From assembly GCA_963277665.1 (NCBI GenBank), contig OY728122.1:1543508868-1543572867 (forward strand): 64,000 bases of DNA. Reading direction: 5' to 3'. The DNA is from Viscum album. Taxonomy: Eukaryota > Streptophyta > Magnoliopsida > Santalales > Viscaceae. Each line of letters starts with the position of its first letter. The first letter of the stretch is position 1. The position numbers were made by a program, and so were the translations under genes. The notes beneath the pieces are model-generated. The model was given only the letters and a program-made list of their open reading frames with translations, was not told the DNA's origin and did not search any database. Below are positions 50,226-64,000 of the stretch, piece after piece.

Positions 50226-50949
50226 TTTACTGGGATTTTGTGGTATAAAATGATCCAACTTATTAGAATATTTCTGTGGAAAATGTTTATCTATCTCAGA
50301 CATGTTATGTGTCCTAAATTGATTAAGATACCCTATTATAGCCATAATCTTATCAATTCTCATACCAGTAGTATTGGATTATATTTAATGGAAATATCTA
50401 CATTGTCCATGAGTATTGGTACTCTTCTTCATTCTAAGAACCATTTCACATCAATGGTATATACAAGATTATCTCATAAAATTATGAATTTTAAATCATA
50501 ACGTATAATTTTAAAAATGTTGTAACTCTTAAAATAAATTAAAATTTATTCATTTTTAATCTATGAATCATTAATTTGGTTTGTTTTGGGATATTTTTGT
50601 TTTCAAATCCTTCGTATTGTTTTGTTATTCATATGGGGATTGTCTTAATCTTATCCCCTAGGAGTGTTAAATTATGTGCATAGAAAGGGCCATTTTCATG
50701 CATCAAATGACTATTTGTTCAGTCCCACTTTTCCCTTTTTGGACTTTTTAACCCTAGGTACCACTATTCGAAAACCACGCCCAATCATAGTATATAAACA
50801 GGGATATATTTTTCAGGAAAAACTTATAATATATTCCTCACCAAAACTATAATATGTTCTTCTATACTTATCATCAAATTATATCATAGGATTTTTTTAG
50901 ATGATATATTTTTTCCATTATATATTTCCCAATGTTACTATTAAAACAC

Positions 50950-50961
50950 CCTCTAATACCA
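50950..50961 (-). other. E2 primer-binding site
   Basis: The minus strand reads TGGTATTAGAGG two bases after the LTR end at 50964, identical to E1. Confidence 0.85.
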
Positions 50962-50963
50962 AC

Positions 50964-53748
50964 TGTAATGATCCATACCCCATTAACCCAGAGCTGGTGC
51001 CAATTTTATTACATTGGCATAGATACAAAGGGTTAAATCCCAAAGGACTAATCAATTTAACAGTTTAAAAGAAAATATATATAAATGATACCCATTTACC
51101 TTTTGAATATAAAATTAAACATAATACATAAAAAAATAGATGAACTTCATCTTTGAAATCTCATTAAAGGATTTATTTTTCTTATCTTGGGGACAAGAAA
51201 AAAATATGGGTGAGGTGAAATGAAATTAAAGTATTATGTACAATTGAAACTATTAAGAATTTATAAAGAATAATCCATATGTAATGGTAAATAACTATAA
51301 AAACTTTCCATTTATTCTATCACATGGATTTAATAATTAGATATGGAATAATCATATAGCTCAGTAAATAAGTAAAAAAACATTCCATTTAATTAATAAT
51401 AGAAAAAAAAATCCAAATATAATATCACATAGAAAATATCATGGATAATATTAATAACTATATTGTAAATGAAGGAATACTTAATTATCTGACTTCATGA
51501 TATCAGACCTCATTATACATCTATATTCAATATCATTCTTCAAGACAATTTAAATTACTAGGTAAAAATAATCTGATTTGGCTAACTCCTTTGTCTCAAA
51601 AGACATGTCAATGCATCGAGGGACTATCTATAACCGAGAACCATACTTATCTACATATCTATAGAATTAATCAACTATATAATAATAAATTTAATTTATA
51701 AATCAACATGTACTATCATCAAATATTTTTATTTATTAAAAGATACAGATTTATCAATATTTTCCAAGTTAATAAAATAATTTTCAATGTAAAAACAATA
51801 TGTAAAAATAAGGACTAATTTTTTTTGAAATAATCATATAAATAATAAAATAATTTAGAAATTTGATATAAATTTAATTTAAAATGAAAATTGATCACAA
51901 TAAAGTGGGTTAACAAACACACAAGAATGTGAGATTGTATAAGGACTTTTACTAATTGGCAATTTTTGAGTCAAATCCCATTCGATGATATAAATTAAAT
52001 TAAAACATAAAATTCCATGATTTATGAATTATTCATGATATTACATGTAAAAGGGTCAGTATGTACACTATATAAATGAAATTTGGGTCATAAAAATAAA
52101 AAATTCTTTAATGAAGGGAAACTGAATGGAAGTTCCTCACATTGAGTCTGATTGACCTCACAAATTCATTATCACCCTTAATAATAAACTTATGTTAACT
52201 ATTCAATTTCATAAGAAACTTGTTTCATGTTTATTATTAATTTTATTTCACTTAAAACATTGTTATATGTAATTAATTATTGAATTATGATTATATACAT
52301 CTAAATACCCATCCCTGATAATTTTATGAAAAACATGTCATATTGGTTCGGGAGGCGGTAGTCTGATGTACACCTGTGCGATGTCATAATTTCCCATTTG
52401 AGGGGAGAGGGGATGGAAATAGATTATTAACTTTAAATTATAACATTTTAATTAATTTTATTTATTGGTTATATTGTGTAATCATAAACTAAGAATATTT
52501 TAATGAGGTTGAAGATGAAGTAAAATAAAAACGCATAGTAATTAATTTTACTTCTCCTCATACCACCTCTTTAGGATTACACCTAAATAATTCCTATAAT
52601 AGATATCTAACCAAAAAATATTCTGGGATAAGGGGGTGTAATTTTTGAAGTTATTGGGGCTGGGTATTAGATGAACCAAAAGTGTTTGAACATGTGAATA
52701 AGTGAGGGGAGTGGGTGGCCATTTGTAAGTGAAGTGAGTGGCACACTTGTAATTTTTGTAAAGGAAAAGGTTTTACCACATTTTTCAAATGACACAAGGG
52801 AAAAATGTAAAATATTATAGACACTTGTATATGATAAAGTACTAATATTTTTATTTAAAATATTTTAGAGAAAAATTTAGTTCATTTTCTTACTTTTTTA
52901 TTTATTTTAACACTCGGTAACCCATTTTTTTCCTTAACCACAATACTTCATTTTTATAGTTTTCTCTATTAATTTTAGTAAAAAAATTTTGTTTAACTTT
53001 TTTGATAATATAAATTATTTTTTTTCTAAATAGGGAATCCATTTTTACAAATTATATTCACATAAGTGCAATAATTTAATCCAAAATTAATCTTGTAGAC
53101 ACGATGATGATGCATGTTTTTGAGGAGAAAATGTTCAAATGTTTATAAAGTTTTTTTATAAAAATTAAAAATAAAATTTATTCCAACTACCTAAATTGGA
53201 TTAATAGATACAAAATTAAACTAATTTTACATGAAAACCAATTTAAAAATAATTTGTCTTTCTAAATAACTAAAACAAATAAAAGTAATCAATCAAAATT
53301 CAATATTTTTCATTATTCATAAACAATTAACCATTTCTAAAAAATCTTAAAAATTCAGCCTAATTTTTTTTGATATTATTATTTAAAAAATTAATTTCAT
53401 TTTATCAAATAAATTTTCTAAAATTTTTAAAAAATAATTTTAAATAATGAGCACAATGAATGACAAAACCACCTTTTAGAAAAGATTCAAAATTTCATAA
53501 AACATTTCTTTTTCTTTCAAATGAGTCTTATTTTTATTTCAAATCATTAGATAAAAAATGTACATGTGTAGACTATAAATTTTTCTATTCATACCAACCA
53601 ATTTAATGTCTATGTTAAGATGGTCAAGTTTATATAATATTTTAATAGAGTATCTTATTTTTTAAACTCGATATTGAGTCCATCACAAGCTATCAAAAAA
53701 ATAAAATTAGTTATGAAATTAGTATAATGTAATGTTTTGGATGTAATA
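50964..53748 (-). repeat. E2 5' LTR
   Basis: It is collinear with 8086-10874, and the length is almost equal (2,785 bp). It has one GGCGGTAG block near 52355, unlike the 3' LTR with four. The outer end joins D's RT after GGGAGAT, as in E1. Confidence 0.85.
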
Positions 53749-54420
53749 ATCTCCCTCAGATGATGATACCCTGACCTTAGATCAATCTTGAAGTATAGGC
53801 TGGCACCCCTCAACTATCAAAGATTTCATCAATATGTATAAGATGATATTATTTCTTAACTGTGATCTGATTTAATTTCTGTTAATTGACACACAACCAT
53901 AATGTTCTATCAGACTCATTAAAAAAATATAACCCCACAGTGACATAATTTGATGGATAAACCCTACATTATATAATTAATTCAACTTATTTTTATGTTC
54001 CTGGGGTTTTTTGCTTCCATTTTATAAGGTGGAAGATAAATGGGCTCAGATATAGGCATCAACTCAATCATGAAATTAATGTCTCTCTCGAGTTGAAAAC
54101 GTGAGAAGCCCTCGAGAAATACATATTGAAACTGATCCACTATAGGAAGTAAGAAATCATTCTCTAATCCTATATCATCAAGAATAATACTTTACACCTA
54201 GTCCATGAGATGACACATTTTTTGTTAAATTGGACCTGCATGACCTTCCTGGATATTCCACTCTCCATAGTGGACATAGGTGTCACCCTCAAGAGAAATA
54301 AAATGAACTTTACTATGATTAAAATACACATGAGTATTTTACGTAACCAATTAATCCATCACAAATATCATGTAAAAAATTATCATCTCATTCATTTACA
54401 ATTCCCAAAGTATATTGTAC
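53749..54420 (-). pseudogene. Element D protease end and RT N-half (second copy)
   Basis: The twin of 10875-11545. The minus strand keeps the protease end, ERDINF and EPIYLPPYKM, and FKID-LRSGYHHLR next to E2. It is broken by stops and gag is absent. Its C-terminal half is at 34682-35037. Confidence 0.82.
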
Positions 54421-54635
54421 CCACTAACGTTTATGGAACAATATCAATATTGGTGAATATCGTCAGATTACACCTTCAATAGCATGTCGATCAACTTCAC
54501 ACTAAACATATACACCAATGATAGCGAAAAATCACTTACAAACCCGGATTATTTAAATGAGTGTGTGGATTTTGTGTAAAATAAAGTGCTAAAAAGTGTA
54601 GAATCTACAAGAATCATATATCAAATGGTCAATGG

Positions 54636-54652
54636 TTTGGCCTTGATACCAA
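54636..54652 (-). other. Element D primer-binding site (second copy)
   Basis: TTGGTATCAAGGCCAAA on the minus strand, next to the LTR end at 54655; identical to 11762-11778. Confidence 0.7.
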
Positions 54653-54654
54653 CT

Positions 54655-57600
54655 TGAGGAGGTTGGATAGAATGTAGTTATCCTATTACCCTACCATAGG
54701 ATCTTTTATGAGTCCCCTACACCACACATCCCTACTAATATGGAACCTATAGTCCCAAAGTACCATGTATAACACCCTGATCATTATGCCTGTTGGAACT
54801 CCAATTCCTTAACTAATATAGGGTAGCTGATTCCCTACCAGTGCTCTGTATCTTTCTAGATCATCCATCAATACCGATATACTAAGTGTTTTAGTAGAAC
54901 CTCCATATATAACCAATCCTTCCACATGATTGATACTCCACCAGGGTTTGAAGGCACTAACAATGCATGTGCCTAGGCCTGTCACACTGGTAGCATATCA
55001 CATGATTAGTACTTTGAGAGGTCGGACCACTCCCCTAGTTTCCCTATCAACCACCACCCTAGTGAAAATTCTAATAATGATGCTTCCTACTATCCGAAGT
55101 TGTACCACCAAATTTCCCAACATAAACCCTTCTCTAACCTACTGAATCACGCTTCAGGTTACCCTAAAAAATAAAACCATATCCCTACCTCAGAGAACCT
55201 CTTTAAATGAATGACATTTACATGGGAATTTTTCTCACATCTAAGTCAATCATGAAAATCCCTAACTTTATCAACCCCATAACCCATAAAAATTGGTTAA
55301 AAATTCCTCAAATCAGTGAATTGTCCAACATATTTCCATACCGACGTAATCCCCTTGTACAATCATATTAAATACTTTATCTTTCCTTTACATAATGGTA
55401 TTATGATAAAATTACTCCATAAAATTCTCTTGGAATTATTTTTATATCATTCCCATTGACTACCAATCCCAAAATTGAATATCCCATCAATATTTCATTG
55501 GTCCTAGTAACATGTAATATTCCAAATTTACTCTCTTCATAGGATGTGTCTCTAAGTGGTTTATTATCATTTTTATGGACTAAATCCAGAACAAAGCTAC
55601 CTCAGGCACACCATCTCTAGCAAACATTAGAGGTTTCTAAAGCTGAAAATCTATCATCAGCTCAAACATACTCATCATTTCCCACCCTGGGTCTCTCTCC
55701 ATAAACTGTATAAAATGGGTGTTGTTATCCGTAAACTTCTCTTCCTTGTATTACCTGAAATCAATTCAGGTTCCTATTCCACTATTGGTGGAACATTATT
55801 GGTGATTTCCTCTTTTCTCCCAATAGATAAACATCACCATGGTGGCATCTATCTATAATGATGGACACATAGATTAAAACATACAACATAGATTTTTCAA
55901 AGTTTAGGAAAAAGAAGGCTTACAAATAGCCATAAGGAAACCACTCTTCATACAATATCTCAATGGTTAAAATCACATCCCATTACTAGACTCAACCATC
56001 CTTATCATGGGCCATGGATAACCAGGAAAAAACCAAACATGCATCATCACAATCCTTTACTTGACACCATTTTCAACCATTTCACTTTGGGAAGTTCATA
56101 GATAAACCAATTACAACTCGTTATTAGGAACCACTATTTTATAATCCAAATAAAACCACAAAAATAATTTTCACTTTCCTATGATAGACCATAAATTTAT
56201 TTTTGTGAGTGCCTAAAATAATGCATGTCACTTAAATCCTCAGTGGATAAAATTATGGATGCATATTCCAACCATGGGTCATACCAATCCATAAATAAAA
56301 TATCAAAAAATAGTGAAATCACAAGATAAGTGTGTCACCCTAGGTTAAATAAAATCCAAATATAAGAGAAATTATAAAAAACAATAATCCGACCATTGGT
56401 ACTTGATTTTTTGGCCACACACGTGTAAGATACTCCCAAGAATTATTATATTAACAAGACCCAAAAAAATACTAATATACTATCTACGCTCCAAAAATAT
56501 TATTGAATTAGAATATAAAAGATCTAATAAAAATTTGTAATGTTTTGTACTACTTTTCACTATAACCGGTGCCCCGTAAGAATTTTCCACATGACCTTAG
56601 GGGTGCCTCTCCATACTCCAGAGGCTACTGAATCATAGTACAGGTATGTTGGAACACATTGAGGATAATATAACCAATTAGAAGAGTAAAAAATAGTGAA
56701 AAAATATATAGAAAATAACCAAGTATCATTTAATAAATTCCCAAAACTCGGTTATTTCCCACAATAATAAAAATAAATTTGTTACGTCATAGTGGTGTCA
56801 GGTTCCAGTAGAAAGATAATACAATATGATAAGAAAATACCCAAAATGGGCTAGACACCGCATTCCATTCCCTCATCCGTGATCCATCCCAAATCCTGTA
56901 TCAACCCTCTATTATAGATCCTTTTCTGTTATCCTGACATGTAACCCTGAAATATGCTTGGGTACCCCTTGGCAGCCCAATCAGGAAGTGAGTAAAACTC
57001 AGTAGGACACCACCAATGGTGTCTACAAAAATATCTAGAATAATAATTGTGTACACAAAATTGTAGGAAAAAATATATTTTTTGGTAAATAAAAGCGGTG
57101 TCTATTATGCCTAAGAAATCTTGATTCATGTATAGTACCAACACAAAAAACCTGATTTTTCCATCATTGGAAGCTTTAACCATATATTAGGGGGTAATAT
57201 AATATAATAAGAGGATCATCAATCCATGTATCCCAACCATGTGTGTATTTCCTTGACCAACACTGATTCCCAATGTGGACCACCAGGACCAACATTTTAC
57301 ATTATTGTGGACCACCTCAACCAACACCCATTCTTAAATGCAGACCACCATGCCCAATATCCTAACGATGGTGTGAACTTACTTGACCAACACCCATATC
57401 AATTTCATCATCAAACACATATCATATGTTAACATATTTGAAACTTTTTTACTCATTAATACTTCAAGGGGAGTACCTCTTACATTTGTCACAATTCCCA
57501 GGGTTCATCACATTCATTACATTTAACCCCAATCCATAAATACCCCATTTAGCATAATTATAAACAATTTTATTACATGAAAATTATATCCTTAAACAGT

Positions 57601-58740
57601 TTATTACATTTATCAACTTACAATACATAACTCATTTAAATTATTCATGTCAAGACAAACACCCCTTTATTAATTATTAGCAAGCTAAACATAATTACAA
57701 TTGATTTAATCTCATAAATCCTTTAATTCATCATTGAAACAAATAAATTCTCGTGTTTAGGAGAGTATATTTCCCCGTGGTTGACCATTGCCTCATCTAC
57801 TCATTAATAATAGATACCATGAGGGCCATGAAAGGTTGAAAACATTATTTAGACACCCAATTTTTCTTTTCCTAGCATTTAATTAAATTCACAACATAAA
57901 AAACACAAGTACACAACCACATACATATGAATAAACATTCTAACTATGCAATATAACTTGTATACCACCATCCTCAAGATTATAGATATGTATTCAATGA
58001 ATAATAGACCTTGATTCATGACCAAACAACCCTTGAAAAAAATTTTATAATCTATTGAAAACAAGGGTTTTAGAGGCTTTAGAAGGAGAAGAAACAATAC
58101 ACCATGGTGATCCTATAAAATAGAAGTAATATAAGTGGTACACTAAACCATAGCTTATGTTCACAAACAACTGGGCTTCAAATGACTCAAAAATTACGGA
58201 GAATGATCCTTGAAAGAGGGGAGATATCCTAGAACATCATTCATGATGATGGAGGTAGAAAGGTAAATCAAATCATATAATATACCTTAATGTCCTAGGG
58301 GTAAAATGGGACGCCACCTTCAATGAGGTGCATAGCTTGGCCGAACTATTGGTGAAACCGTACACCAACCGTGTGGTACCCTCTAACCAAGAGGGGGCCT
58401 CAGTTACATGACTTTTTTATAGAGATTACATGATTTTCAAACCATGCCGAGGCTTTACAATTGTATCTTTCTGAATATTCATGGCATACTAGCCCCTTGA
58501 GAATATGTTTTCAACCATAAACCACCCCCACAAGCCGCATGGACGTGGCACACTGTTAGTACAAACCATGATCAAACCATTCTCCCATAAAAAAACCCTT
58601 TTGTGATTTTATATATCCGGAAATCCCTTAAAATCCCCATATCACCTCATACTATCAGGAAGATCTCATTAACCATTATAAAGGGGGTTAAATCAAAATT
58701 TAAATAAGAATGTTCCTCCTCAAAAGGGTTGTAACTTACA
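54655..58740 (-). repeat. Element D probable 5' LTR (second copy)
   Basis: Collinear with 11781-15867 throughout. The outer end TGTAAGTTACAACC is at 58740. The TTGACCAACA repeat region is at about 57230-57420. Short frames are not conserved beyond what the duplication explains. Caution about full extent as for the first copy. Confidence 0.5.
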
Positions 58741-61632
58741 TCCAATAATGATGAACATTTGGAGATTAATGAAGAATAACACTTCCAATGTGAAACTAAT
58801 TCAAAATTTTCAATATTAATCACACTAGATATTGAAAATATATAATAACCAACTAATTCACATGTAGAGAATAATTATAAATGAAATTTCCTGGCCTCAA
58901 TGAACATAAAACCGGTAGTTGGATAGGTTTCCACATAGCCTCAAGTGTGCCTCCATGTACAACTATTGCTACCGACCAATAGTGAGGGTCTCATTGTTGT
59001 ATAGTGGGGAGACTATACACTCATTATCAGAGTACAACATTGGAATAATAGATGATAAATAAATCACTCAACAATTTAAGTAGTATAAATTAAGATAGAT
59101 CATAGGAATATAAATATAATAACTGATAAAATTGCTAATACCCACTATATAATGTGAATTCATGTCAACTGGATCCTATAAAATGAAAAGTAGGTAATGA
59201 TACAAAAGTTAATACAATTCCACACATGAAAAAAAGGAAAAGAATAAAAATCCCGAATGGTGATCTCCATGTGAATTTTGATTACTAGATCAATCCATTA
59301 CTATAAATATCTTATGTACAATTCACAATACAATCAATAAACCATGAACCTAAGAACATGATATTTTCTTGGGTTCCCCAGTGTCATGGTGGCCTGATTA
59401 GGTTTTGAGATATAATTAGTAAGACACCACCAATGGTTTCTATATCATAATTTATTCTATGAATATAAATATATACATGTGCATGGATGATAAATGAACT
59501 AAATATAGATAAATAAATAAACATAATAAGTCAGGCTCACATTCCTCAAGGACACCTAGCTGACTATACCTTCTTCATCCTAAATCTGAATGCCTCATAA
59601 TATATATATATATATATGTATTATAATCTTAATGATGTTTATAGAAATATACATGGATATATATTATAAGCTAGGACCCAGGGTGTAAGACTAGTGTCAT
59701 GCGTAACACTACTCATAGTAATATTAAGTGTCTTAGATAAATAAATAAGGGATGGAATGCTGGAGGATCATATTCAATATAGGCAGCCATGGTGAGTATT
59801 GTAATCAATATATGATTCCATGCTGAGTATCATATTGAACAAAAAGGAGGGTCAAACTGAACCTCATAATAAAGGGGGCATGGAATGTCATGCCCAACAA
59901 CCCAAGTGATGTGAACATCATGGAAACATCCTTGACCAAGGGGGTGTGGCCATTCATATGTAACGACCCTACTCGAGGCCCCTTTAGTCATTAAGAATTA
60001 TACGTTAATCTGTTTTCTTTACAAGCCTTTACCTCGATGTTCCATAATGAAGAAACATTCATCGATAAAAGAGAATTAGATCCTTTTAGTACAATCCATT
60101 TATCCTTTTAAAATAGGCCATGTGATTATCCATTTGATTTATACATTTTATTTATAAAAAGGTAAAAATACATGATTATAAGCATGCCACAACACAATTT
60201 AATTATAAAATAATTAATAATTCCATAACCATAACCCGTCCATCATAATTTAAATATACAAAATAGGTCGAAGTACGACTAAAAGTATTGGGGGCCATGT
60301 GAACTATTCATAACCATGGACACTAAACATGCAAGGGTTAAAGATAATCCATTCTAACATGCATTACACAACTATTTATCAAGTTCATTTAATAATAGAA
60401 TGTGTTAACCCCTTAGGTAGTGGTTCAACCACTAGGACATAATATAGTGGTTCAATTCACCCTTTCATTTTATAATTAATCATCACATTTATATTTTAAA
60501 AGACAACTCACCTAAATAATGGGTTTTGTTAGAAAATTATTAATTCATTAACAGATTCTAAGGGTCAAACCCTAAGGTGTGGTTTACATTGAGGGAGAAA
60601 ACCTTCAATGAATCAATTCAGTGGTAGAATCCATTTAATTCAAGGAATTAGGTTTTACACTTTTATTTTTACAATTTTAGAGGAAATAATGATTAATTAA
60701 TCTGTAAAAAATGGAATAAATTAATAATTCGACCAAACATTGGGGAACGTTACAGAACACCTACCTTATACCAATGATTGTCCACTCATCTAATATCATT
60801 GTTTTATTAGGTACAGTTTGAGAGATATTAATGAAAAATAAATTAAATCATTAAATAGTATGAATTATATTAGATGAAGATAGTGAATGAGGTGAGAAGA
60901 TAAACATTGAAAGGAAGAGTGAGGAGTGATAGACACACTCATATGATTCCAACGTGATGACCATCACTCAAAATAGAGGCTAGATGGAAGTGATATCTCT
61001 ATATTGATGAGGGGATTGTAGAGGAGGAGATCCATTTGAGGATTGTTATGTATGGTTAAGTGAAGTGGAAGAGGAGAAAAAATAAACTAAAAATGTAGGT
61101 AAAATAGTTATTTTTCCCATTTAATGAGGAACATGTCCTGGACACATGGTTGGTAAAACTGTGCGCTTACTATGCTTCAACCACTGGCCAAGGTGGGGAC
61201 TCGCAAAAGTTGTCCACATGAATCAACTTACTATTCACAACCTATGTAAAAGTCCTATATCAAGGTAATTGTAGAACCGGAACGACTATTTAGCTTCTCT
61301 CACACCATTATGCCAAACTACATAATACATGTAGCTCCACTAGATCAACCAAATAGTTTCCTTTATATTTCCACATGATTTAATAAAAAAGTGTACCTTT
61401 TTCATCCTTCTACAGATCTATGTTTTTAAGTCCCAACACCCCCTAACAATTGACATAACACTGAAGAATTCTCTAAGGCGTTATATCAAGTATAAATACA
61501 ACACATTAGAGTATCCCAACTATTGTAATTTCATTCTGAATCTTAGATCACAATTTATTTTGACCACCAAATTGAAAATTCATGTTCCTTTGAAAGTTTC
61601 ATCTAGTCCAAAAAACATGGGACACTACAACA
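58741..61632 (-). repeat. Element H 3' LTR (second copy)
   Basis: Collinear with 15868-18774. Here the LTR start is canonical: GGTAGGGA then TGTTGTAGTGTCCC at 61632 on the minus strand. The TA microsatellite near 59600 is shorter than in the first copy. Confidence 0.52.
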
Positions 61633-64000
61633 TCCCTACCTTATAAATTCTAATCCCCAAAAATCCTTTGGGAAATAATAAAAAAACACTAGACATTATC
61701 ATGTCATGAAGTTTCATCCAAATATCCGTGTTGTGTTTTTAGAATGGAAACATTAAGATGGTGGTTACCAAAGACCATCATACTAAAAACATTATTACAT
61801 AATTATTTATTTAATATCTTATCCTATGGGTCTTCCCACCATATGTTCTAGCATTTAATAGCCAACCATGAGCCATGATACTTCCCACCACCGAGATTGC
61901 ATATTTATGCTTTACCATAATGTTCTATTGATTCTCACTCAAAGATTATCAGCTTGAAAGAATGTCCAATACCAGTCAAAATCATTTATCTAGGTCAAGA
62001 TAGTAATCCATAAGATACTTGGTTGACTCACGCTACACTCACCTTGCCCCGACGATGTTTGAGAAATGGCTCCTCACCAACTATATTCCTTATGGAATAA
62101 TATTAAAAGTCGAGCCACATCTTATTGCTTATTATGGAAGACATTCAGCTTATATGGATGGTGTAACACAATCATTAACATGAAACCTTCTCCCAAGCCT
62201 CCTTGTATTTACATTTAAAATGTCAACTAATTCTCGTTTCCAAATTCTAATTAAATCTAAAATTAATACATTCCATTAAGTTATAATTCCTTCACACAAA
62301 TGTTTATGCATACCCAATCGAACACACTTGGATTTTCACCCTTAAAACAAACCTTCCTTGCTCGACTAAAGTACAAATAACCTCATAATAATCAAATAGT
62401 GTCTAAGGATATCATCTCAAGTAATCCTCACTTTATCATTTGCAAGTGAGATGTCTCTAAAAATCCAAAACATTCACATATTAGGTGCACTAGTTGGGAT
62501 GATATATATTTAAATTTAGGATGGAGTAGAAATGATTTGATCCCAAAGTTCACAAGATTCTATCTAGATAGGCTACATGAACTCCCATATTCCAAGATTA
62601 CTCTAATAGTATTTCAAGAATTACTAGGTAGACTTGAGACACTTCCATCATAACCTAGGTGATGTGTCCGACTTGGTTTTCAACTAACCATACCCATATA
62701 CCCAAATAAAGAGTAACATAAATAATTATGGTCAACTATTTTTTAATAGTAGAAGAACCAATAATGGTTGACTTTTTTAAAAAAAAATCTCAACTTCAAC
62801 TAATGACACATCAACAACCTGACCATGATACCTCCACCAATCGGGCCAACCCACAATCACTTAATCATGACCACCTAAGTCCAACCCGAATTTATTTTGT
62901 CTTTAATAGTTGTGTTGAATTCCAACCACAACATTGTTGTGCTGGCTCCCAGGCACCGATATATTGAAATCCCACCAACCTCTTGGGAATTCCAAATAAA
63001 CTTTAACCATTTTTGAATGTTTCTTCTTGGTTGTGTTCCTTATAATTATAAGGAAACACACTTGTCATATTTAATCAATTCTCACTATATTTGGAGTGTC
63101 CTAGTCATCATATTTATTGAAAACAGAAATCCCATGACACATGCTCCATCGACCACTGACTTTGGGTCCTATACATTTCCAACAATTTTTTTTCGAAGCA
63201 CTCATTTGAAATGAGAAGGAAACTAGCTACATAAAAGTGTTCTAGAATAGATTTTATTTATATGTATGCATGACACTCCTCCCACGTTATATCCACACAC
63301 AATATAATATTAGGTGTAAAAGGAAAAACAACTAACTATTGTGTTAGAGCAACTAATCCTATATATGACATCATCTCAAGCATTAGGACTAGTTTGATTT
63401 CTTCTCAGTCCAAGGACATTCTACTCTAGAGATGACCCATGGATTCTACATAACAATTCATTTCTTTAACGATTTCCCCTGAAATCCATTGGTTCGTTGG
63501 ACCATTAAAGCAACATGATGGGTACAACATGTAGCAACACATATTACCCCAATATTCATTTTCACAATAGTTAATATTTTGAAATTATTCATAGGCTTAT
63601 AGATATGAATAATATTATTAAATAGGTCATTAAGATATATATTTTTGTTATACATGATTTCCATTTTCTTTTTTGTATGTCAAGAAATAAGCTAAGGATA
63701 TTTTCATCTAAATTTTTCTTCATTGAGATTTTATTTGTATTCACAACTTGTTAAAATTTATGGTGTTTATATTGGCCATATATTTTATTTTTTAAATTTT
63801 CTAGAAATTTAATGGATTTATATGGATATCTCATATTATATCTTACATGGTCCTTTGATTCAAATGATACCAAACCTATTAGGGTTTTTTTGACCCAATT
63901 TATTTATATTGGGGCCAGAAACATATTTATTGGGAATACTAATTTAATATTATTTTATTCAACCATTTCTATATTATTATTGTATTTAATATTTTAATTT
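61633..64000 (-). other. Second copy of the unassigned region beyond the H LTR
   Basis: Matches 18775-21216. About 80 bp (18881-18960 of copy 1) are missing at 61738-61741. No gene is recognised on either strand. The frame at 63458-63664 (-) parallels 20676-20882 with about 7 differences in 68 residues. That is no better than the surrounding non-coding match. Confidence 0.45.

Larger units (their letters stand above)
35038..53748 (-). mobile_element. E2: duplicated copy of E, split by element G
   Basis: E2 has the same structure and insertion point in D as E1. Its 3' LTR is 35038-38168, 5' LTR 50964-53748, primer site 50950-50961 and gag about 50140-50225. The pol is split into 38183-38598 and 46637-49150. 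The host of the insertion is again D's RT (C-half at 34682-35037, N-half at 53749 on). It did not transpose separately: both flanks match those of E1. Element G lies in the integrase C-terminal region in opposite orientation. Confidence 0.9.
34682..64000 (+). repeat. Copy 2 of the large tandem segmental duplication
   Basis: This stretch is collinear with 1-21216, with element G (8,028 bp plus target duplication) added. Without G it is 21,286 bp against 21,216. It continues beyond the window. Divergence of a few percent, spread over the whole length with private indels, argues for a real duplication and not an assembly repeat. Confidence 0.93.

Noticed and set aside
1..64000. Centromeric satellite, CRISPR-like array, or a prokaryotic or organellar origin
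   Set aside because: No short-period genome-scale satellite or spaced identical repeats are seen. The content is LTR retroelements with plant-type primer sites, and long AT-rich non-coding spans do not fit bacteria or plastid DNA.

Overview
This is AT-rich flowering-plant-type nuclear DNA made almost entirely of old, interrupted LTR retrotransposons. I see no intact host gene, tRNA, rRNA or CRISPR array. The reading frames that can be recognised are decayed Ty3/gypsy gag and pol, mostly on the minus strand. The initiator-tRNA-Met-type primer sites, TGTAAC-type LTR starts and chromodomain-like pol C-termini fit plant chromoviruses (Tekay/Del-like by motif, not by a search). The species cannot be named from the sequence.

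Layout. I use four working names. H is an old minus-strand gypsy element seen mainly as an LTR. D is a minus-strand gypsy element that lacks gag and probably sits in H's LTR. E is a complete but dead minus-strand gypsy element inserted in D's reverse transcriptase. G is a plus-strand LTR element with a very long LTR, inserted in E's integrase. In copy 1 the order is D RT C-half (1-356), E1 (357-10874), D protease/RT N-half and 5' LTR (10875-15867), H LTR (15868-18774), and unassigned sequence to about 26480. Then come D integrase-RNase H-RT (26815-29143), a truncated E LTR (29144 to about 32150), and a second D integrase-RT block (32508-35037). In copy 2 the order is E2 (35038-53748, carrying G at 38604-46631), D protease/RT and LTR (53749-58740), H LTR (58741-61632), and the tail to 64000.

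Two direct duplications explain the layout. The large one pairs 1-21216 with 34682-64000 (spacing 34,681 bp), at a few percent divergence by eye. An older one of about 5.7 kb pairs 26480-32150 with 32180-37700. The E insertion is shared by all three copies of the D RT, so E was in place before both duplications. G is present only in copy 2. The matching site in copy 1 is deleted and replaced by about 94 bp that looks like a LINE 3' tail, so G's age relative to the duplication is not settled by its absence.

Working parts that remain visible are primer sites, polypurine tracts, LTR ends, a TATA-type promoter in G's LTR and short catalytic motifs. All gag-pol frames are broken. The most unusual items are a roughly 50% GC open reading frame in the U3 of both G LTRs, the 196-bp tandem repeats in the same LTRs, and the unequal repeat content of E's two LTRs.
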